Numbered from the stretch's first letter, positions 15,439 through 24,740 are shown. The stretch is 64,000 nt of DNA from Nocardia jejuensis NBRC 103114 (GCF_001613145.1 NZ_BDBU01000037.1:85235-149234); one strand, 5' to 3'. Notes: a model not told the origin generated them from the letters alone. Program-made: numbers and translations.

Positions 15439-16077
15439 TCAGGAGCCTTCCGCGGTCCGGTACGCGAACACCGCCAGCCGGGCCCGGTTGTCGCAGCCGG
15501 TCTTGTCCATCAGATTCGCGACGTGGGTCTTGACGGTGGTGACGCCCAGGAACAGGCGGTCGGCGATCTCCTGATTGCTCAGGCCCGCACCGACCAGCAG
15601 CAGTACGTCGCGTTCGCGCGGAGTCAGATCGGCCGAGGGAGGCGCGGGCTTCGAATCCGCGTGCAGCGCACGGTCGACCAGCCTGCGCACCAGCTGTGGC
15701 GAGAAGTGCATATCGCCCTCGACGGTGCGGCGGATGGCGGTCAGCAGATCGGCGGCCGCGGTGTCCTTGACCAGGAATCCGGCCGCGCCCGCGGCGAGAG
15801 CGGGATACAGGTGCGCGTCATCGTCGAAGGTGGTGAGCACCAGAATCTTTGCCGAAGAACCGGATTCGACGATCTGCCGGGTCGCGCCCACACCGTCGAG
15901 TCCGGGCATCCGCAGATCCATCAGGATCAGATCCGGGGACAACCGCGCGCACTGGCGCACCGCCTCGACCCCGTCTCCCGCCTCCCCCACCACGGTCAGA
16001 TCCCGCGTGGATTCGAGCAGCATCCGCAGTCCGGTGCGCACCAGGCGCTGATCATCGACTATGAGCACCTTGATCAT
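15439..16077 (-). CDS. NarL/LuxR-family response regulator
   Basis: 212 residues. The receiver domain shows MIKVLIVDDQRLVRTGL, the phosphoacceptor Asp in LILMDLRMPG, and the Lys of GFLVKDTAAADL. The C-terminal LuxR HTH is LTPRERDVLLLVGAGLSNQE with TTVKTHVANLMDK. It should bind DNA when phosphorylated by the adjacent kinase. ATG 16077 overlaps the kinase stop (ATGA), so the pair is translationally coupled. Target genes are unknown; the divergent multicopper oxidase is the nearest candidate. Confidence 0.92.
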   Translation of the reverse strand: MIKVLIVDDQRLVRTGLRMLLESTRDLTVVGEAGDGVEAVRQCARLSPDLILMDLRMPGLDGVGATRQIVESGSSAKILVLTTFDDDAHLYPALAAGAAGFLVKDTAAADLLTAIRRTVEGDMHFSPQLVRRLVDRALHADSKPAPPSADLTPRERDVLLLVGAGLSNQEIADRLFLGVTTVKTHVANLMDKTGCDNRARLAVFAYRTAEGS

Positions 16078-17516
16078 TCGCCCCACCCCGTCGTGTCATC
16101 GCGCCGGTCTCCGCCCCGCGCATCCGGCAACAGCGCCTCGACCACCCAGCCACTCCCGACCGGACGGACGTCGAATGTGCCACCCGCCATATCCACCCGC
16201 TCCCGCATGCCGATGATGCCGTGCCCGGCGGCATCGACCCCGTCCTGCCCGGCGGACCCGTTGCTGCCGACCGTTCCGGACGACCCGGCACCTGCGCCAG
16301 GCCGCGCGAGTCCTGGATTGCGGTCGCCCGCAGCGAATCCGACGCTGCCGGCACGCCCCGCTGATACAGCTCTGCTGTCGTGCCCGGCACACCCTGGACC
16401 GGGACGACTCCCAGCGGATCCGGTGCTGCCATCACCTGCCGCGAACCCGACATCGCCGCTACGCGCGGTCGGGCCGGCGTCACGTCCCGCTCCGGCGGTG
16501 ACGCGCTCACCGCTCGCGACGCGAACGATGATGCCCTCCGGTGTGTCGGCGACCAGCACCTCGACCGGATTGTCACGGTCAGCGTGCTTCATGACATTGG
16601 TGAGGGACTCCTGCACCACTCGCAACAGAGTGAGGCGGCCGATGGCGTCCAGTCCGGCCGTGGTCGCGCTCACGGTCGCGTCGACGGTGAATCCGGCTGC
16701 GCGAGTGCGCGTCACCGCCGCGTCCAGCTCCGTCAGCACCGCCTCGGCCTCGACGAGAGCCACCTCGCCCAGCCCGGGATCACGCAGGACCACAAGCAAT
16801 CTGCGAATGTCCGCGAGGGCATCGGCGGCGGTGTCGTGCACGTCGTCCAGCACCGCACGCACCCGGGGATCCGGATCGTCGAGCACATGCCGCGCCACCT
16901 CGATGCGCAGCACGATCGAGGCCATATGGTGCGCGACCAGATCGTGCAGCTCGCGCGCCATGGCGCTGCGCTCGACGGCGCGAGTGTGCGATTCGGCTTC
17001 GGCCCTTCTACTTTCGGCCATGGCGGCATCGAGCCGGAGCCGTTCGGCCAATCGATCGTGCGCGCGCAGATAGAGCCCGAGCAGCACCGGCAGCCCGACC
17101 ACGGCCAGCGCCTCGACCGCGGTGGCCGGTCGCCAGAACGGCATATGACTCGACCACACCCCGATCAGCGCCGCCACCGCCCAGCCGAGCGCGGCGACCG
17201 TGCTCGCTACCGGAGTGGTGTGCGCCACCGCGTGGACGAGCGCGACCGCGCCCAGATACGGCACCAGTCCCGACAGACCCCATGCATCGACGAGGAACAT
17301 CGGCACCGCGAGCGCGGACACCGCGAGCGAGACGGGCAACGGCCACCGATCGGCCACCACGAACAGGGCGGCGGCGGCCATCGCGAGCAGCCAGTAACCG
17401 AGCGGCACTCGGAATTGCTCCGGGAAGGTGCTGGCGAGCAGCAACAGGGGAACCAGCAGCAGCGGGGTGTAGCGCAGTAGCAGCCGCAGATCACGGCGGA
17501 TGACGGTGTCGCTCAC
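16074..17516 (-). CDS. Sensor histidine kinase (HisKA_3 type) with low-complexity insertion
   Basis: About 480 residues. Four to five membrane helices occupy the first 140. The HisKA_3 phosphoacceptor ARELHDLVAHHMASIVL is near residue 190, and the N-box QESLTNVMKHAD and G2 box GHGIIGMRERVDMAGG are present. Between them, about residues 338-428 are a Gly/Ala/Ser-rich stretch with the duplicated element VGFAAGD, and a normal DxGxG box is not visible. Activity may be altered. Start: GTG 17516 begins VSDTVIRRD; the frame extends to 17558 but would overlap the divergent gene. It partners the response regulator. Confidence 0.85.
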   Translation of the reverse strand: MSDTVIRRDLRLLLRYTPLLLVPLLLLASTFPEQFRVPLGYWLLAMAAAALFVVADRWPLPVSLAVSALAVPMFLVDAWGLSGLVPYLGAVALVHAVAHTTPVASTVAALGWAVAALIGVWSSHMPFWRPATAVEALAVVGLPVLLGLYLRAHDRLAERLRLDAAMAESRRAEAESHTRAVERSAMARELHDLVAHHMASIVLRIEVARHVLDDPDPRVRAVLDDVHDTAADALADIRRLLVVLRDPGLGEVALVEAEAVLTELDAAVTRTRAAGFTVDATVSATTAGLDAIGRLTLLRVVQESLTNVMKHADRDNPVEVLVADTPEGIIVRVASGERVTAGAGRDAGPTARSGDVGFAAGDGSTGSAGSRPGPGCAGHDSRAVSAGRAGSVGFAAGDRNPGLARPGAGAGSSGTVGSNGSAGQDGVDAAGHGIIGMRERVDMAGGTFDVRPVGSGWVVEALLPDARGGDRRDDTTGWGE

Positions 17517-17527
17517 CCGTCCACGGT

Positions 17528-19621
17528 ATGGGACGCGCACACCGACGCTCGCCCCCACCCCAGGTCAGAGCGGTTACATACCAGCAACCGTCCCGTCCCA
17601 CAAGGGTCCCAGGCAGGAGCTGGTACCCCGAATCCCCGGCCGCCGGAAGGACCCCGCCCACTCCCGGTCCGCGAAGACTCGAATCCATGCCAGTGCCCTC
17701 GCGAGCCCGATCTCCCCGACAGTCCCGTTCGGTACCACCCTCGCGGGCAACACCCCCCTCACCCCTCTCGCAACCCACGCCGAACCCGGGCGGCACGCCA
17801 CCGACGAACCCGGGCGGCACGCCACCGACGGACCCGCGACTCCCGGCCTGCATGCCCACGTCCGAACCCACGCAACCCTCGACCTCCACGCCACCGCCCG
17901 AACCCACGCGACCCTCGGCCCTCACGCCGCCGACGGAACCCACGCCGCTCTCGGCCCCCACACCCACCTCGGAAACCGCATGGCGCTCAACATCCACCGC
18001 GCGTCCGCACCCCGCGCCGCCCTCGGGATCCCCAGCGCGCTCTCGGTCCGCACAGCCTCGGCGATCCACACAGTTCTCTCGGCGCGGCATGCTCGCGGCG
18101 CTCGGGCTGGCGCCGGTGGTCGCGGCGGTCGGGTGCGCGGGCGGCTCCGGCTCGGTGCCGGGCGACGGTTCCCGGGCGCTGCCGATTCCGCCGCTCGCGG
18201 AGTCCTCGGTCGGGGCCGACGGGGTGCGGCGTTTCGCCCTGCGCGCGGGGGTCGGTGAATCCGAGATGGTGCTCGGGAAGAAGACTCCGACCTGGGGTTA
18301 CAACGGTGCGGTGCTGGGCCCGACGCTGCGCGCGGCACGGGGTGAGACCGTCGCGGTGACGGTGCGCAACGCACTGCCGGAGATGACCACGGTGCACTGG
18401 CACGGCATGCACGTGCCCGCACGGATGGACGGTGGCCCGTATCAGCCGATCCAGCCGGACGGCGACTGGACGGCGACCTGGACGATCAGCCAGCAGGCCG
18501 CGAGTCTCTGGTATCACCCGCATCCGCACGGCTCGACCGAAAAGCACGTCTATCGCGGGCTTTCCGGATTCTTCCTGCTCGACGATGCCGACACGAACGC
18601 CCTCGAACTGCCGAAAACCTATGGCGTGGACGATATTCCGCTGGTGATCCAGGATCGCCGCTTCAGCCCGGACGGCGCGCTGGACGAGTCCGATCCCAGC
18701 GATGTCGGCCTGCTCGGAGACACGATCCTCACCAATGGAATCAACCGTGCGCACCTGGACGTCCGCACTTCCCGGGTGCGGCTGCGCATTCTGAACGGTT
18801 CCTCGGGCCGCCTCTACAACCTCGGCTTCGCCGACGGCCGCGACTTCGCGCTCATCGCCACCGACGGCGGTCTGCTGCCCGCACCCCTGCGCCGCGATCG
18901 CGTACTGATCAGCCCGGGAGAGCGCGTGGAGATCGTGGTGGCGTTCGACGGCGATGCGCGAACCATGCTGCGCTCCTTCCCGATCGAGAATCGCGGCACC
19001 CTCCCGGCCCGCGAGGCGGCATCCTTCGGTTTCGACGACTCCTTCGACATTCTCGAGTTCCGAACCGGACGAACACTCGAACCCGCTGCCGCGCTTCCGG
19101 ATTCGCTGGCGCACATTGCACCCGTCGCCCCAATCGGCACGGCCGCGGACCGCTCCTTCGAGCTGCAGTGGTTCATGATCAACCGGGCCCGCATGGACAT
19201 GAACCGGATCGACTTCACCGTCGCGGTCGACACCACCCAGGTGTGGACGGTCCGCAATGTCGACAACTGGCCGCACAATTTCCACGTTCACGACGTGCAG
19301 TTCCAGATCATCGCCGTCGACGACGCTCCCCCGCCCCCGGAACTGGCGGGCTGGAAGGACACCGTGTTCACCCCGCCCGGCCCGGTGTTCACCCTGGCCA
19401 TGCGTTTCACCGACCACGCGGACCCGAACTACCCGTACATGTTCCACTGCCACCTGCTGCTGCACGAGGATCACGGCATGATGGGCCAGTTCCTGGTCCT
19501 GGCTCCGGGCCAGCGGGCCGCACCCGTCCGAATGAACATGGACACGGACATGAACATGGACACGGACACGGCCGCGGGCGGGTCATCGGGCTCCGAGATG
19601 GGCGGCATGCCGCACCACTAG
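17528..19621 (+). CDS. Multicopper oxidase with long Pro/Thr/Ser-rich N-terminal prefix
   Basis: A copper oxidase of the CueO/laccase type. All four copper motifs are present: TVHWHGMH (near residue 290), WYHPHPHG, PHNFHVHD (near 583) and FHCHLLLHEDHGMM (near 640). A Tat plus lipobox-like signal, SRRGMLAALGL then AVGC, appears only at about residues 185-205, after some 180 Pro/Thr/Ser residues with few hydrophobics. No ATG, GTG or TTG lies close before the Tat motif in this frame, so the prefix is either translated or the frame is disturbed; the start at 17528 is uncertain. The Met/His tail (MNMDTDMNMD, MGGMPHH) suggests copper loading. Confidence 0.8.
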   Translation: MGRAHRRSPPPQVRAVTYQQPSRPTRVPGRSWYPESPAAGRTPPTPGPRRLESMPVPSRARSPRQSRSVPPSRATPPSPLSQPTPNPGGTPPTNPGGTPPTDPRLPACMPTSEPTQPSTSTPPPEPTRPSALTPPTEPTPLSAPTPTSETAWRSTSTARPHPAPPSGSPARSRSAQPRRSTQFSRRGMLAALGLAPVVAAVGCAGGSGSVPGDGSRALPIPPLAESSVGADGVRRFALRAGVGESEMVLGKKTPTWGYNGAVLGPTLRAARGETVAVTVRNALPEMTTVHWHGMHVPARMDGGPYQPIQPDGDWTATWTISQQAASLWYHPHPHGSTEKHVYRGLSGFFLLDDADTNALELPKTYGVDDIPLVIQDRRFSPDGALDESDPSDVGLLGDTILTNGINRAHLDVRTSRVRLRILNGSSGRLYNLGFADGRDFALIATDGGLLPAPLRRDRVLISPGERVEIVVAFDGDARTMLRSFPIENRGTLPAREAASFGFDDSFDILEFRTGRTLEPAAALPDSLAHIAPVAPIGTAADRSFELQWFMINRARMDMNRIDFTVAVDTTQVWTVRNVDNWPHNFHVHDVQFQIIAVDDAPPPPELAGWKDTVFTPPGPVFTLAMRFTDHADPNYPYMFHCHLLLHEDHGMMGQFLVLAPGQRAAPVRMNMDTDMNMDTDTAAGGSSGSEMGGMPHH
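17781..17828 (+). repeat. Two identical 24-base tandem units
   Basis: Two perfect copies (17781-17804 and 17805-17828), each starting CGAACCCGGGCGGCACGCCA, encode the repeated element PGGTPPT in the prefix of the multicopper oxidase. This is the clearest repeat in a generally repetitive Pro/Thr region. Confidence 0.7.
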
Positions 19622-19752
19622 CGGTGTGCTCCGGGTCACAGGAGAATCTTTCGGGGCCGCGATGAATACCGATATCGGCCGCCGTCTGTACAGGCAGTTA
19701 CCTTCCCGCACCGGAACGAACCGGTGACCCGCACCGCTGACAGGAGCATCCC

Positions 19753-20361
19753 ATGTCAAAGATCACCGCCGGATTCTTCATCTCCCTCGATGGCGTCATC
19801 GAGAACCCCCAGGACTGGCACTTCCCCTACTTCAACGACGAGATGGGCGCGGCCGTCGGCGCGCAGCTCGGCAATTCCGACACGCTGCTGCTGGGCCGCG
19901 TCACCTACGAGGGTTTCGCGGGCGCCTGGCCGCAGCGTGAGGACGAGGGCGGCCCGGACTCGGGCATGGCCAAATCGCTCGGCGATGCCCGCAAGATCGT
20001 TGTCTCGCACCAGGATCTGGACCTGCCGTGGCGCAATTCCGAGCAGCTGAAGGGCGATCTGATCGAGGGCGTCACCGCACTGAAGCAGGAGAGCACCTCC
20101 GATATCGCCATGAGCGGCTCACCCTCGATCGTGCGCCAGCTGCTGTCCGCCGAACTGCTCGACGAACTGCACCTGTTCGTGCACCCGATTTCGCTGGGTT
20201 CGGGCGAGCGCCTCTTCGGCGAGAGCGAACCCATTCCGCTGCAGCTGCTTTCGGCCACACCGTTCCAGACCGGCGTATTGCACCTGGTCTACGGTCCCGC
20301 GGCCGCCGCGGGCGATGCCGGTTATGACGAGGCCAAAGTCCATCTGCCGCAGGCGGAGTGA
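19753..20361 (+). CDS. Dihydrofolate reductase / RibD C-terminal family protein
   Basis: 202 residues with the RibD_C/DHFR-like fold: KITAGFFISLDGVIENP at the N-terminus, TLLLGRVTYEGFAGAWP, then DIAMSGSPSIVRQLL and DELHLFVHPISLGSGERLF. These are NADPH-dependent reductases of undefined substrate, common in actinobacteria; not true folate DHFR. Start ATG 19753 is preceded by ACAGGAGC. It is convergent with the LLM oxidoreductase. Confidence 0.88.
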   Translation: MSKITAGFFISLDGVIENPQDWHFPYFNDEMGAAVGAQLGNSDTLLLGRVTYEGFAGAWPQREDEGGPDSGMAKSLGDARKIVVSHQDLDLPWRNSEQLKGDLIEGVTALKQESTSDIAMSGSPSIVRQLLSAELLDELHLFVHPISLGSGERLFGESEPIPLQLLSATPFQTGVLHLVYGPAAAAGDAGYDEAKVHLPQAE

Positions 20362-20368
20362 GCGCCGA

Positions 20369-21394
20369 TCACACCGAGCCGGTTGCGGCGAGCCGGGGCC
20401 GCACCGCGGCGGCCAATCGGCGATGTGATTCGAGCCGCGCGGCGCGGTCGAAGGTGCTGGTGTGCACCAGGATCTCGTCCGCGCCCGAGCGCCGCACCAG
20501 CCGCTCCAACTCGGGTAGCACGGTGTCCTCGGTGCCGTGGATATGCCCGCGCAGGGATTCCTCGAAGATCGCGCGCTGCCTGCCGGTCATCGGCTCGCGT
20601 TCCACCTGTTCCGGCGAGATCAGCGCCGGGAATTCACCCCGGGTCCGCGAGTAGGCCGCCGACCACGCCTCGGGCAGGAGCAGACGACGAGCGTGCGCCG
20701 GGGAATCGGCCAGCACCACCGAGGTGGACACGATAACGTAGGGCGCGGGGTTCGCCGAGGTGGGCGCGAACTCCGCGCGGTATCGCTCGATCGCCTCGAT
20801 CATCGGTTCCACGCCCGTGAAAGGGCTTATCACCAGCGGTAATCCGAATCTGGCGGCGCGCTGCGCACTCGACCCGGTGGCCAGCAGGAACGCCGGAACC
20901 CGCAGCTCCTCCGCGGGCCAGGCGTGCACTCCGCGGCTGCCGGTGGCGAAATAGCCCAGCAGAGCGGTCAATTGGGCGTCGAAATCCTCGGCGTCGTCCT
21001 TGGTGTGGCCGAGCGCGCGCCGCACCCCGTCGGTGAAGCCGACCGATCGGCCCAGCCCCATATCGATCCGACCCGGGAACAACGATTCGAGCACCCCGAA
21101 CTGTTCGGCGACCACCAGCGGCTGATGATTGGGCAGCATCACGCCACCGGTGCCGACTCGAATGCGCGTGGTGGCGGCGGCGACCGCGGCGGCCAGCACC
21201 GTCGGAGCGGACCCCGCGACCCCGGGCACGCTGTGGTGCTCGGCGACCCAGAACCGGTGATACCCCCAGTCCTGCGCCAGTCGCGCGAACTCGACAGTCT
21301 CGCGCAGCGCGTCGGAGTGGCTCTGTCCCTGCCGGACCCGTGAACGGTCCAGGATCGAGAAGGGAATCGCCTGCAGTGCGGAGCTCATGCTCAT
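20369..21394 (-). CDS. LLM-class flavin-dependent oxidoreductase
   Basis: About 341 residues of the bacterial luciferase-like fold: IPFSILDRSRVRQG, YHRFWVAEHHSVPGVAG, RIRVGTGGVMLPNHQPLVV, LFPGRIDMGLGRSVG. This N-terminal pattern matches the MsnO8-type LLM family, FMN-dependent monooxygenases of unknown substrate. Start: the first of two ATGs (21394/21388) matches the family N-terminus; the frame runs to 21448 but with no good signal. It lies downstream of the MarR gene on the same strand, about 110 bases away. Confidence 0.87.
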   Translation of the reverse strand: MSMSSALQAIPFSILDRSRVRQGQSHSDALRETVEFARLAQDWGYHRFWVAEHHSVPGVAGSAPTVLAAAVAAATTRIRVGTGGVMLPNHQPLVVAEQFGVLESLFPGRIDMGLGRSVGFTDGVRRALGHTKDDAEDFDAQLTALLGYFATGSRGVHAWPAEELRVPAFLLATGSSAQRAARFGLPLVISPFTGVEPMIEAIERYRAEFAPTSANPAPYVIVSTSVVLADSPAHARRLLLPEAWSAAYSRTRGEFPALISPEQVEREPMTGRQRAIFEESLRGHIHGTEDTVLPELERLVRRSGADEILVHTSTFDRAARLESHRRLAAAVRPRLAATGSV

Positions 21395-21504
21395 GACCAA
21401 CGCGCACGAGCCGCGTTGATTCCGAGCGCCCGCGCGTGCGGTGTACATCCCGGCGGTACCCGATTCCGCCGGGGTCGAGCCGTGCGGCCCCGGGCCCCGC
21501 GACG

Positions 21505-21933
21505 TCAGCCCTCGGCGGTGCCGAGCGCCTGCAGCAGGGTGCGCAACGTCTCGCGCTGATCGGCGGTGAGCGCGGCGAAGATCTCGGCGGTGGCCTCACG
21601 ACGAGCCTCCGACATGCGGTTCAGCGCCTCCTGACCGGAGTCGCTCAGAGTCACCAGGGTGGCGCGGCGACTGGTCGGGTCCGGCGTGCGAACCACCAGA
21701 TCCGCGGCGACTAGGGCATCGACCAGCGAGGTGGCCGAGCGCGGGACGATGCCTAGGTGCTCGGCCAGGGCCGACATCCGCAGCGGTTCCGGAGCCCGGC
21801 CGATGGTGCGCAGCGCGCGAGCCTGCGAGGGAGTGAGCCCGAGGGGCGCCAGGCGCGTCATCTGATTGCGCCGGATGCGCTTGGTGGCACGCAGGAACAG
21901 GTCGGGGAGCTCGTCGTCGGGGGAACTGGCCAT
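21505..21933 (-). CDS. MarR-family transcriptional regulator
   Basis: 142 residues with the MarR winged HTH: LTPSQARALRTIG, LRMSALAEHLGIVPRSATSL, VDALVAADLVVRTPDPTSRR. It is divergent from an ABC exporter and an imperfect palindrome sits between them. The expected role is ligand-relieved repression of the exporter and itself. Confidence 0.92.
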   Translation of the reverse strand: MASSPDDELPDLFLRATKRIRRNQMTRLAPLGLTPSQARALRTIGRAPEPLRMSALAEHLGIVPRSATSLVDALVAADLVVRTPDPTSRRATLVTLSDSGQEALNRMSEARREATAEIFAALTADQRETLRTLLQALGTAEG

Positions 21934-21963
21934 GATCGTGATCCTAACTCATTGTTGTTCGGA

Positions 21964-21988
21964 ATAACTATGAGCTAAGCTCAGTTAT
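21964..21988. promoter_or_regulatory. MarR-type operator between regulator and exporter
   Basis: TGAGCTAAGCTCA (21971-21983) is a perfect 6-1-6 palindrome, extended on both sides by ATAAC (21964-21968) and GTTAT (21984-21988). It lies between the divergent starts, about 30 bases from each. Confidence 0.6.
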
Positions 21989-22017
21989 ACGCCTCAGATC
22001 CCGAAAGGAGGCGGCCT

Positions 22018-23832
22018 ATGGTCACGCTTCTCGAGAAACCGGCGCAGAGCCGGGCGCTTCCGAAACACCCCGGACCTCGACACCCCAGACTTCGCCGGGT
22101 CATCCGGCTCTTCCATCCGTACCGCCACCGGCTGGCACTCGTCGCGGGCCTGGTCGGCCTGTCCTCGATCGTGTCGCTGGCCTCACCGTTCCTGCTGCGC
22201 GCCGTCCTGGACGACGCCCTTCCGCACGGCCGCACCGGCCTGCTGACCGCCCTGGCCGCGGGCATGATCGCGGTCACCGTTCTCACCAGCGTCTTCAGCG
22301 TGCTGCAGACCTATCTCTCCACCGCCGTCGGCCAGCACGTCATGCACGACCTGCGATCGGCCGTCTACGCGCGCCTGCAGAGCATGCCGCTGGCCTTCTT
22401 CACCGCCACCCGCACCGGCGAGGTGCAGTCCCGCATCGCCAACGACATCGGTGGCATGCAATCCACGGTCACCTCGACCGCCACCTCACTGGTCTCCAAC
22501 TTCACCTCGGTGCTGGCCGCCGTGGTCGCCATGTTCGTGCTGGACTGGCGGCTGACGCTGGTGTCGCTCGTCATGCTGCCGCTGTTCGTCTGGATCAGCC
22601 GGCGCGTGGGCGACGAGCGCCGCCGGATCACCGGGCAGAAGCAGAAGAAGCTGGCCGGCATGTCCGCCATCGTCGAGGAATCGCTGTCCGTGAGCGGAAT
22701 CCTGCTGGGGCGCACCATGGGTCGCTCCCCCGCGCTGGTGGAGGACTTCACCAGCGAATCCAAGGGGCTGGTCGATCTGGAGATCCGCTCCAGCATGGCC
22801 GGCCGCTGGCGGCAGTCCACCATTCAGATCGTGATGTCCGCGATGCCCGCGGTGATCTACTGGGCCGCCGGGCTGACCGTCGCCGCCGGGAATCCGATGG
22901 TGTCGATCGGTACCCTGGTCGCCTTCACCACCCTGCAGGCCGGCCTGTTCCGGCCCACGGTGATGCTGCTGTCCACCGGCGTGGAGGTGCAGAGCTCCAT
23001 GGCGCTGTTCGACCGCATCTTCGAATACCTGGACCTCACTCCCGATATCGTGGAGCCGGAACATCCTGTGTCACTGCCGGATTCGGCAGCCGGACAGGTC
23101 CGCTTCGAGCATGTCGGCTTCGCCTACGACAGCGCCGACCGCAGCGTCCTGACCGATGTGGACCTCACCGTCCCGGCCGGGACCAGCCTGGCCATCGTCG
23201 GCGAAACCGGTTCGGGCAAAACCACTCTCGGATATCTCGCCGCCCGGCTGTACGACACCACGTCCGGCCGGATCACCATCGACGGCGTCGACGTGCGGGA
23301 GTTGTCGTTCGCGGATCTGTCCGCGAACGTCGGCGTGGTCTCGCAGGAGACCTACCTGTTCCACGCCACGGTGGCGGACAACCTGCGCTTCGCCAAACCC
23401 GATGCCACCGACGCGGAACTGCACACCGCCGCGCGGGCCGCGCAGATCCACGAGCACATCATGAGCCTGCCCGACGGCTACGACACCACGGTCGGCGAGC
23501 GCGGCTACCGCTTCTCCGGCGGGGAGAAGCAGCGGCTCGCGGTGGCCCGCGCCATCCTGCGCAATCCACCGATCATGGTGCTGGACGAGGCGACCAGCGC
23601 CCTGGACACCCGCACCGAACGCGAGGTGCAGGCCGCGATCGACGCCCTGTCGGTCGGGCGCACCACCATCACCATCGCGCACCGGCTCTCCACGATCCGC
23701 GCGGCGGATCAGATCGTCGTGCTCGACAAGGGCCGCGTCGTCGAACGGGGCACGCATCGAGAACTACTGGAACGCAACGGCTTCTACGCGGATCTGCTCG
23801 CGCGCGACGAAGTCTTGGTTCCCGCGGCCTGA
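22018..23832 (+). CDS. ABC exporter, fused permease and ATPase
   Basis: 604 residues, a complete half-transporter. Six membrane helices fill residues about 35-320. The ATPase carries Walker A GETGSGKTT, the Q-loop in VVSQETYLFHAT, signature FSGGEKQRLAVARAIL, Walker B IMVLDEATSALD and H-loop TIAHRLSTI. It likely works as a homodimer exporting a drug or lipid. Start ATG 22018 has AAAGGAGG six bases upstream, one of the best ribosome-binding sites in the window. The MarR gene is divergent; a terminator-like hairpin follows at 23843. Confidence 0.93.
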   Translation: MVTLLEKPAQSRALPKHPGPRHPRLRRVIRLFHPYRHRLALVAGLVGLSSIVSLASPFLLRAVLDDALPHGRTGLLTALAAGMIAVTVLTSVFSVLQTYLSTAVGQHVMHDLRSAVYARLQSMPLAFFTATRTGEVQSRIANDIGGMQSTVTSTATSLVSNFTSVLAAVVAMFVLDWRLTLVSLVMLPLFVWISRRVGDERRRITGQKQKKLAGMSAIVEESLSVSGILLGRTMGRSPALVEDFTSESKGLVDLEIRSSMAGRWRQSTIQIVMSAMPAVIYWAAGLTVAAGNPMVSIGTLVAFTTLQAGLFRPTVMLLSTGVEVQSSMALFDRIFEYLDLTPDIVEPEHPVSLPDSAAGQVRFEHVGFAYDSADRSVLTDVDLTVPAGTSLAIVGETGSGKTTLGYLAARLYDTTSGRITIDGVDVRELSFADLSANVGVVSQETYLFHATVADNLRFAKPDATDAELHTAARAAQIHEHIMSLPDGYDTTVGERGYRFSGGEKQRLAVARAILRNPPIMVLDEATSALDTRTEREVQAAIDALSVGRTTITIAHRLSTIRAADQIVVLDKGRVVERGTHRELLERNGFYADLLARDEVLVPAA

Positions 23833-23842
23833 GGTGAGCTCC

Positions 23843-23868
23843 GGCCCCGGTGAATGCCATCCGGGGCC
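23843..23868. terminator. Hairpin between convergent ABC and MerR genes
   Basis: GGCCCCGG (23843-23850) pairs with CCGGGGCC (23861-23868) across a 10-base loop; it lies between two stop codons. Confidence 0.55.
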
Positions 23869-23882
23869 CCGCCGCGAGAAGG

Positions 23883-24662
23883 CTACTGCTGCGGCGTCCT
23901 GCGGGTGCCGCGCTGCTCGGCGGCGACTTCCAGGTAGGCGCTGAGCTCGTCGCGCAGCACGCGATCGAGCGCCTGCGCGAGGTTGTTCTGCACCGCCGTC
24001 ACACTGAGTTCGCGCAGGTGGTTGAGCATCTTGGTCAACGCGGACGTCTCGGCGTCGGTATCGGGCAGCCAGCCGGGACCGTGCGCGGACACGATCTGAT
24101 CCTTGGCGGTGGTGACCATCAGCCGGGCGATGTCCTCGACCTTGCGCCCGACGGCGGCGTAGACGTCGATGACCCCGCTCAGGTCGTAGCCGTAACCGTG
24201 CAGCGCGGCGAAGGTGTCCAGCAGATCCGGCTGCGTGAATTCGACAGTGTGCTCGTGCAATCGGACCAGGCCCAGTTCCGCCAGGCGGTCGAGGTCACCG
24301 CCGGTGACCGGTTCCTCACCGGTGTCGCCGAGCAGGGTATCCACGAGTTCGCGCGGAACCTCCAGCGGCTCTTCGGATTTGCCCCAGGTGGAGGTGACGG
24401 CCTGCTGCAGGCCGAGCACCTCGGTCAGATCCTTGCCGGTCTCCCAGCTGGTGATGAAGTCCGCGATGTGCGCGGTGGTGAAGCCGCGCTGCAGCAGCGA
24501 ATCGATGATCTTGAGCCGGCCCAGGTGCGATTCGTCGTAGATGAGCGCGCGCCCGACCCGGCGGGTGGGCGTGGGCAGCAGGCCACGTTCCTGATAGGCC
24601 CGGACGTTGCGGGTGGTGGTGCCTGCGGCCTGCGCGAGATCGTCGATGCGGTACTCCGCCAT
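23883..24662 (-). CDS. MerR-family transcriptional regulator
   Basis: 259 residues. The MerR HTH is at the N-terminus (EYRIDDLAQAAGTTTRNVRA, YQERGLLPTPTRRVGRALIY, HLGRLKIIDSLLQRGFTTAH). A longer helical C-terminal region follows than in metal-sensing MerR proteins, without clustered Cys. It is more like effector-binding MerR regulators of actinobacteria. Start ATG 24662 has ACGAGG close upstream. The longer reading frame on this strand is not coding. It may regulate the mymA-like operon just upstream, but this is positional only. Confidence 0.87.
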   Translation of the reverse strand: MAEYRIDDLAQAAGTTTRNVRAYQERGLLPTPTRRVGRALIYDESHLGRLKIIDSLLQRGFTTAHIADFITSWETGKDLTEVLGLQQAVTSTWGKSEEPLEVPRELVDTLLGDTGEEPVTGGDLDRLAELGLVRLHEHTVEFTQPDLLDTFAALHGYGYDLSGVIDVYAAVGRKVEDIARLMVTTAKDQIVSAHGPGWLPDTDAETSALTKMLNHLRELSVTAVQNNLAQALDRVLRDELSAYLEVAAEQRGTRRTPQQ

Positions 24663-24740
24663 CCTCGTCTCGCCCTCCCGCTCTCGCTGATCCCGGTCAC
24701 CCGATCCGGCACGCTGCACCAAAGCCCCACCTGCACGCAG

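Noticed and set aside
17491..18090. Minus-strand frame opposite the multicopper oxidase prefix
   Set aside because: Gly/Val/Arg repeats arise from the Pro/Thr repeats of the other strand; no recognisable domain or RBS.
17980..18258. Alternative start MALNIHRAS in a different frame before the Tat motif
   Set aside because: It does not read into the Tat signal or copper domains; kept only as a reason to check for a frameshift.
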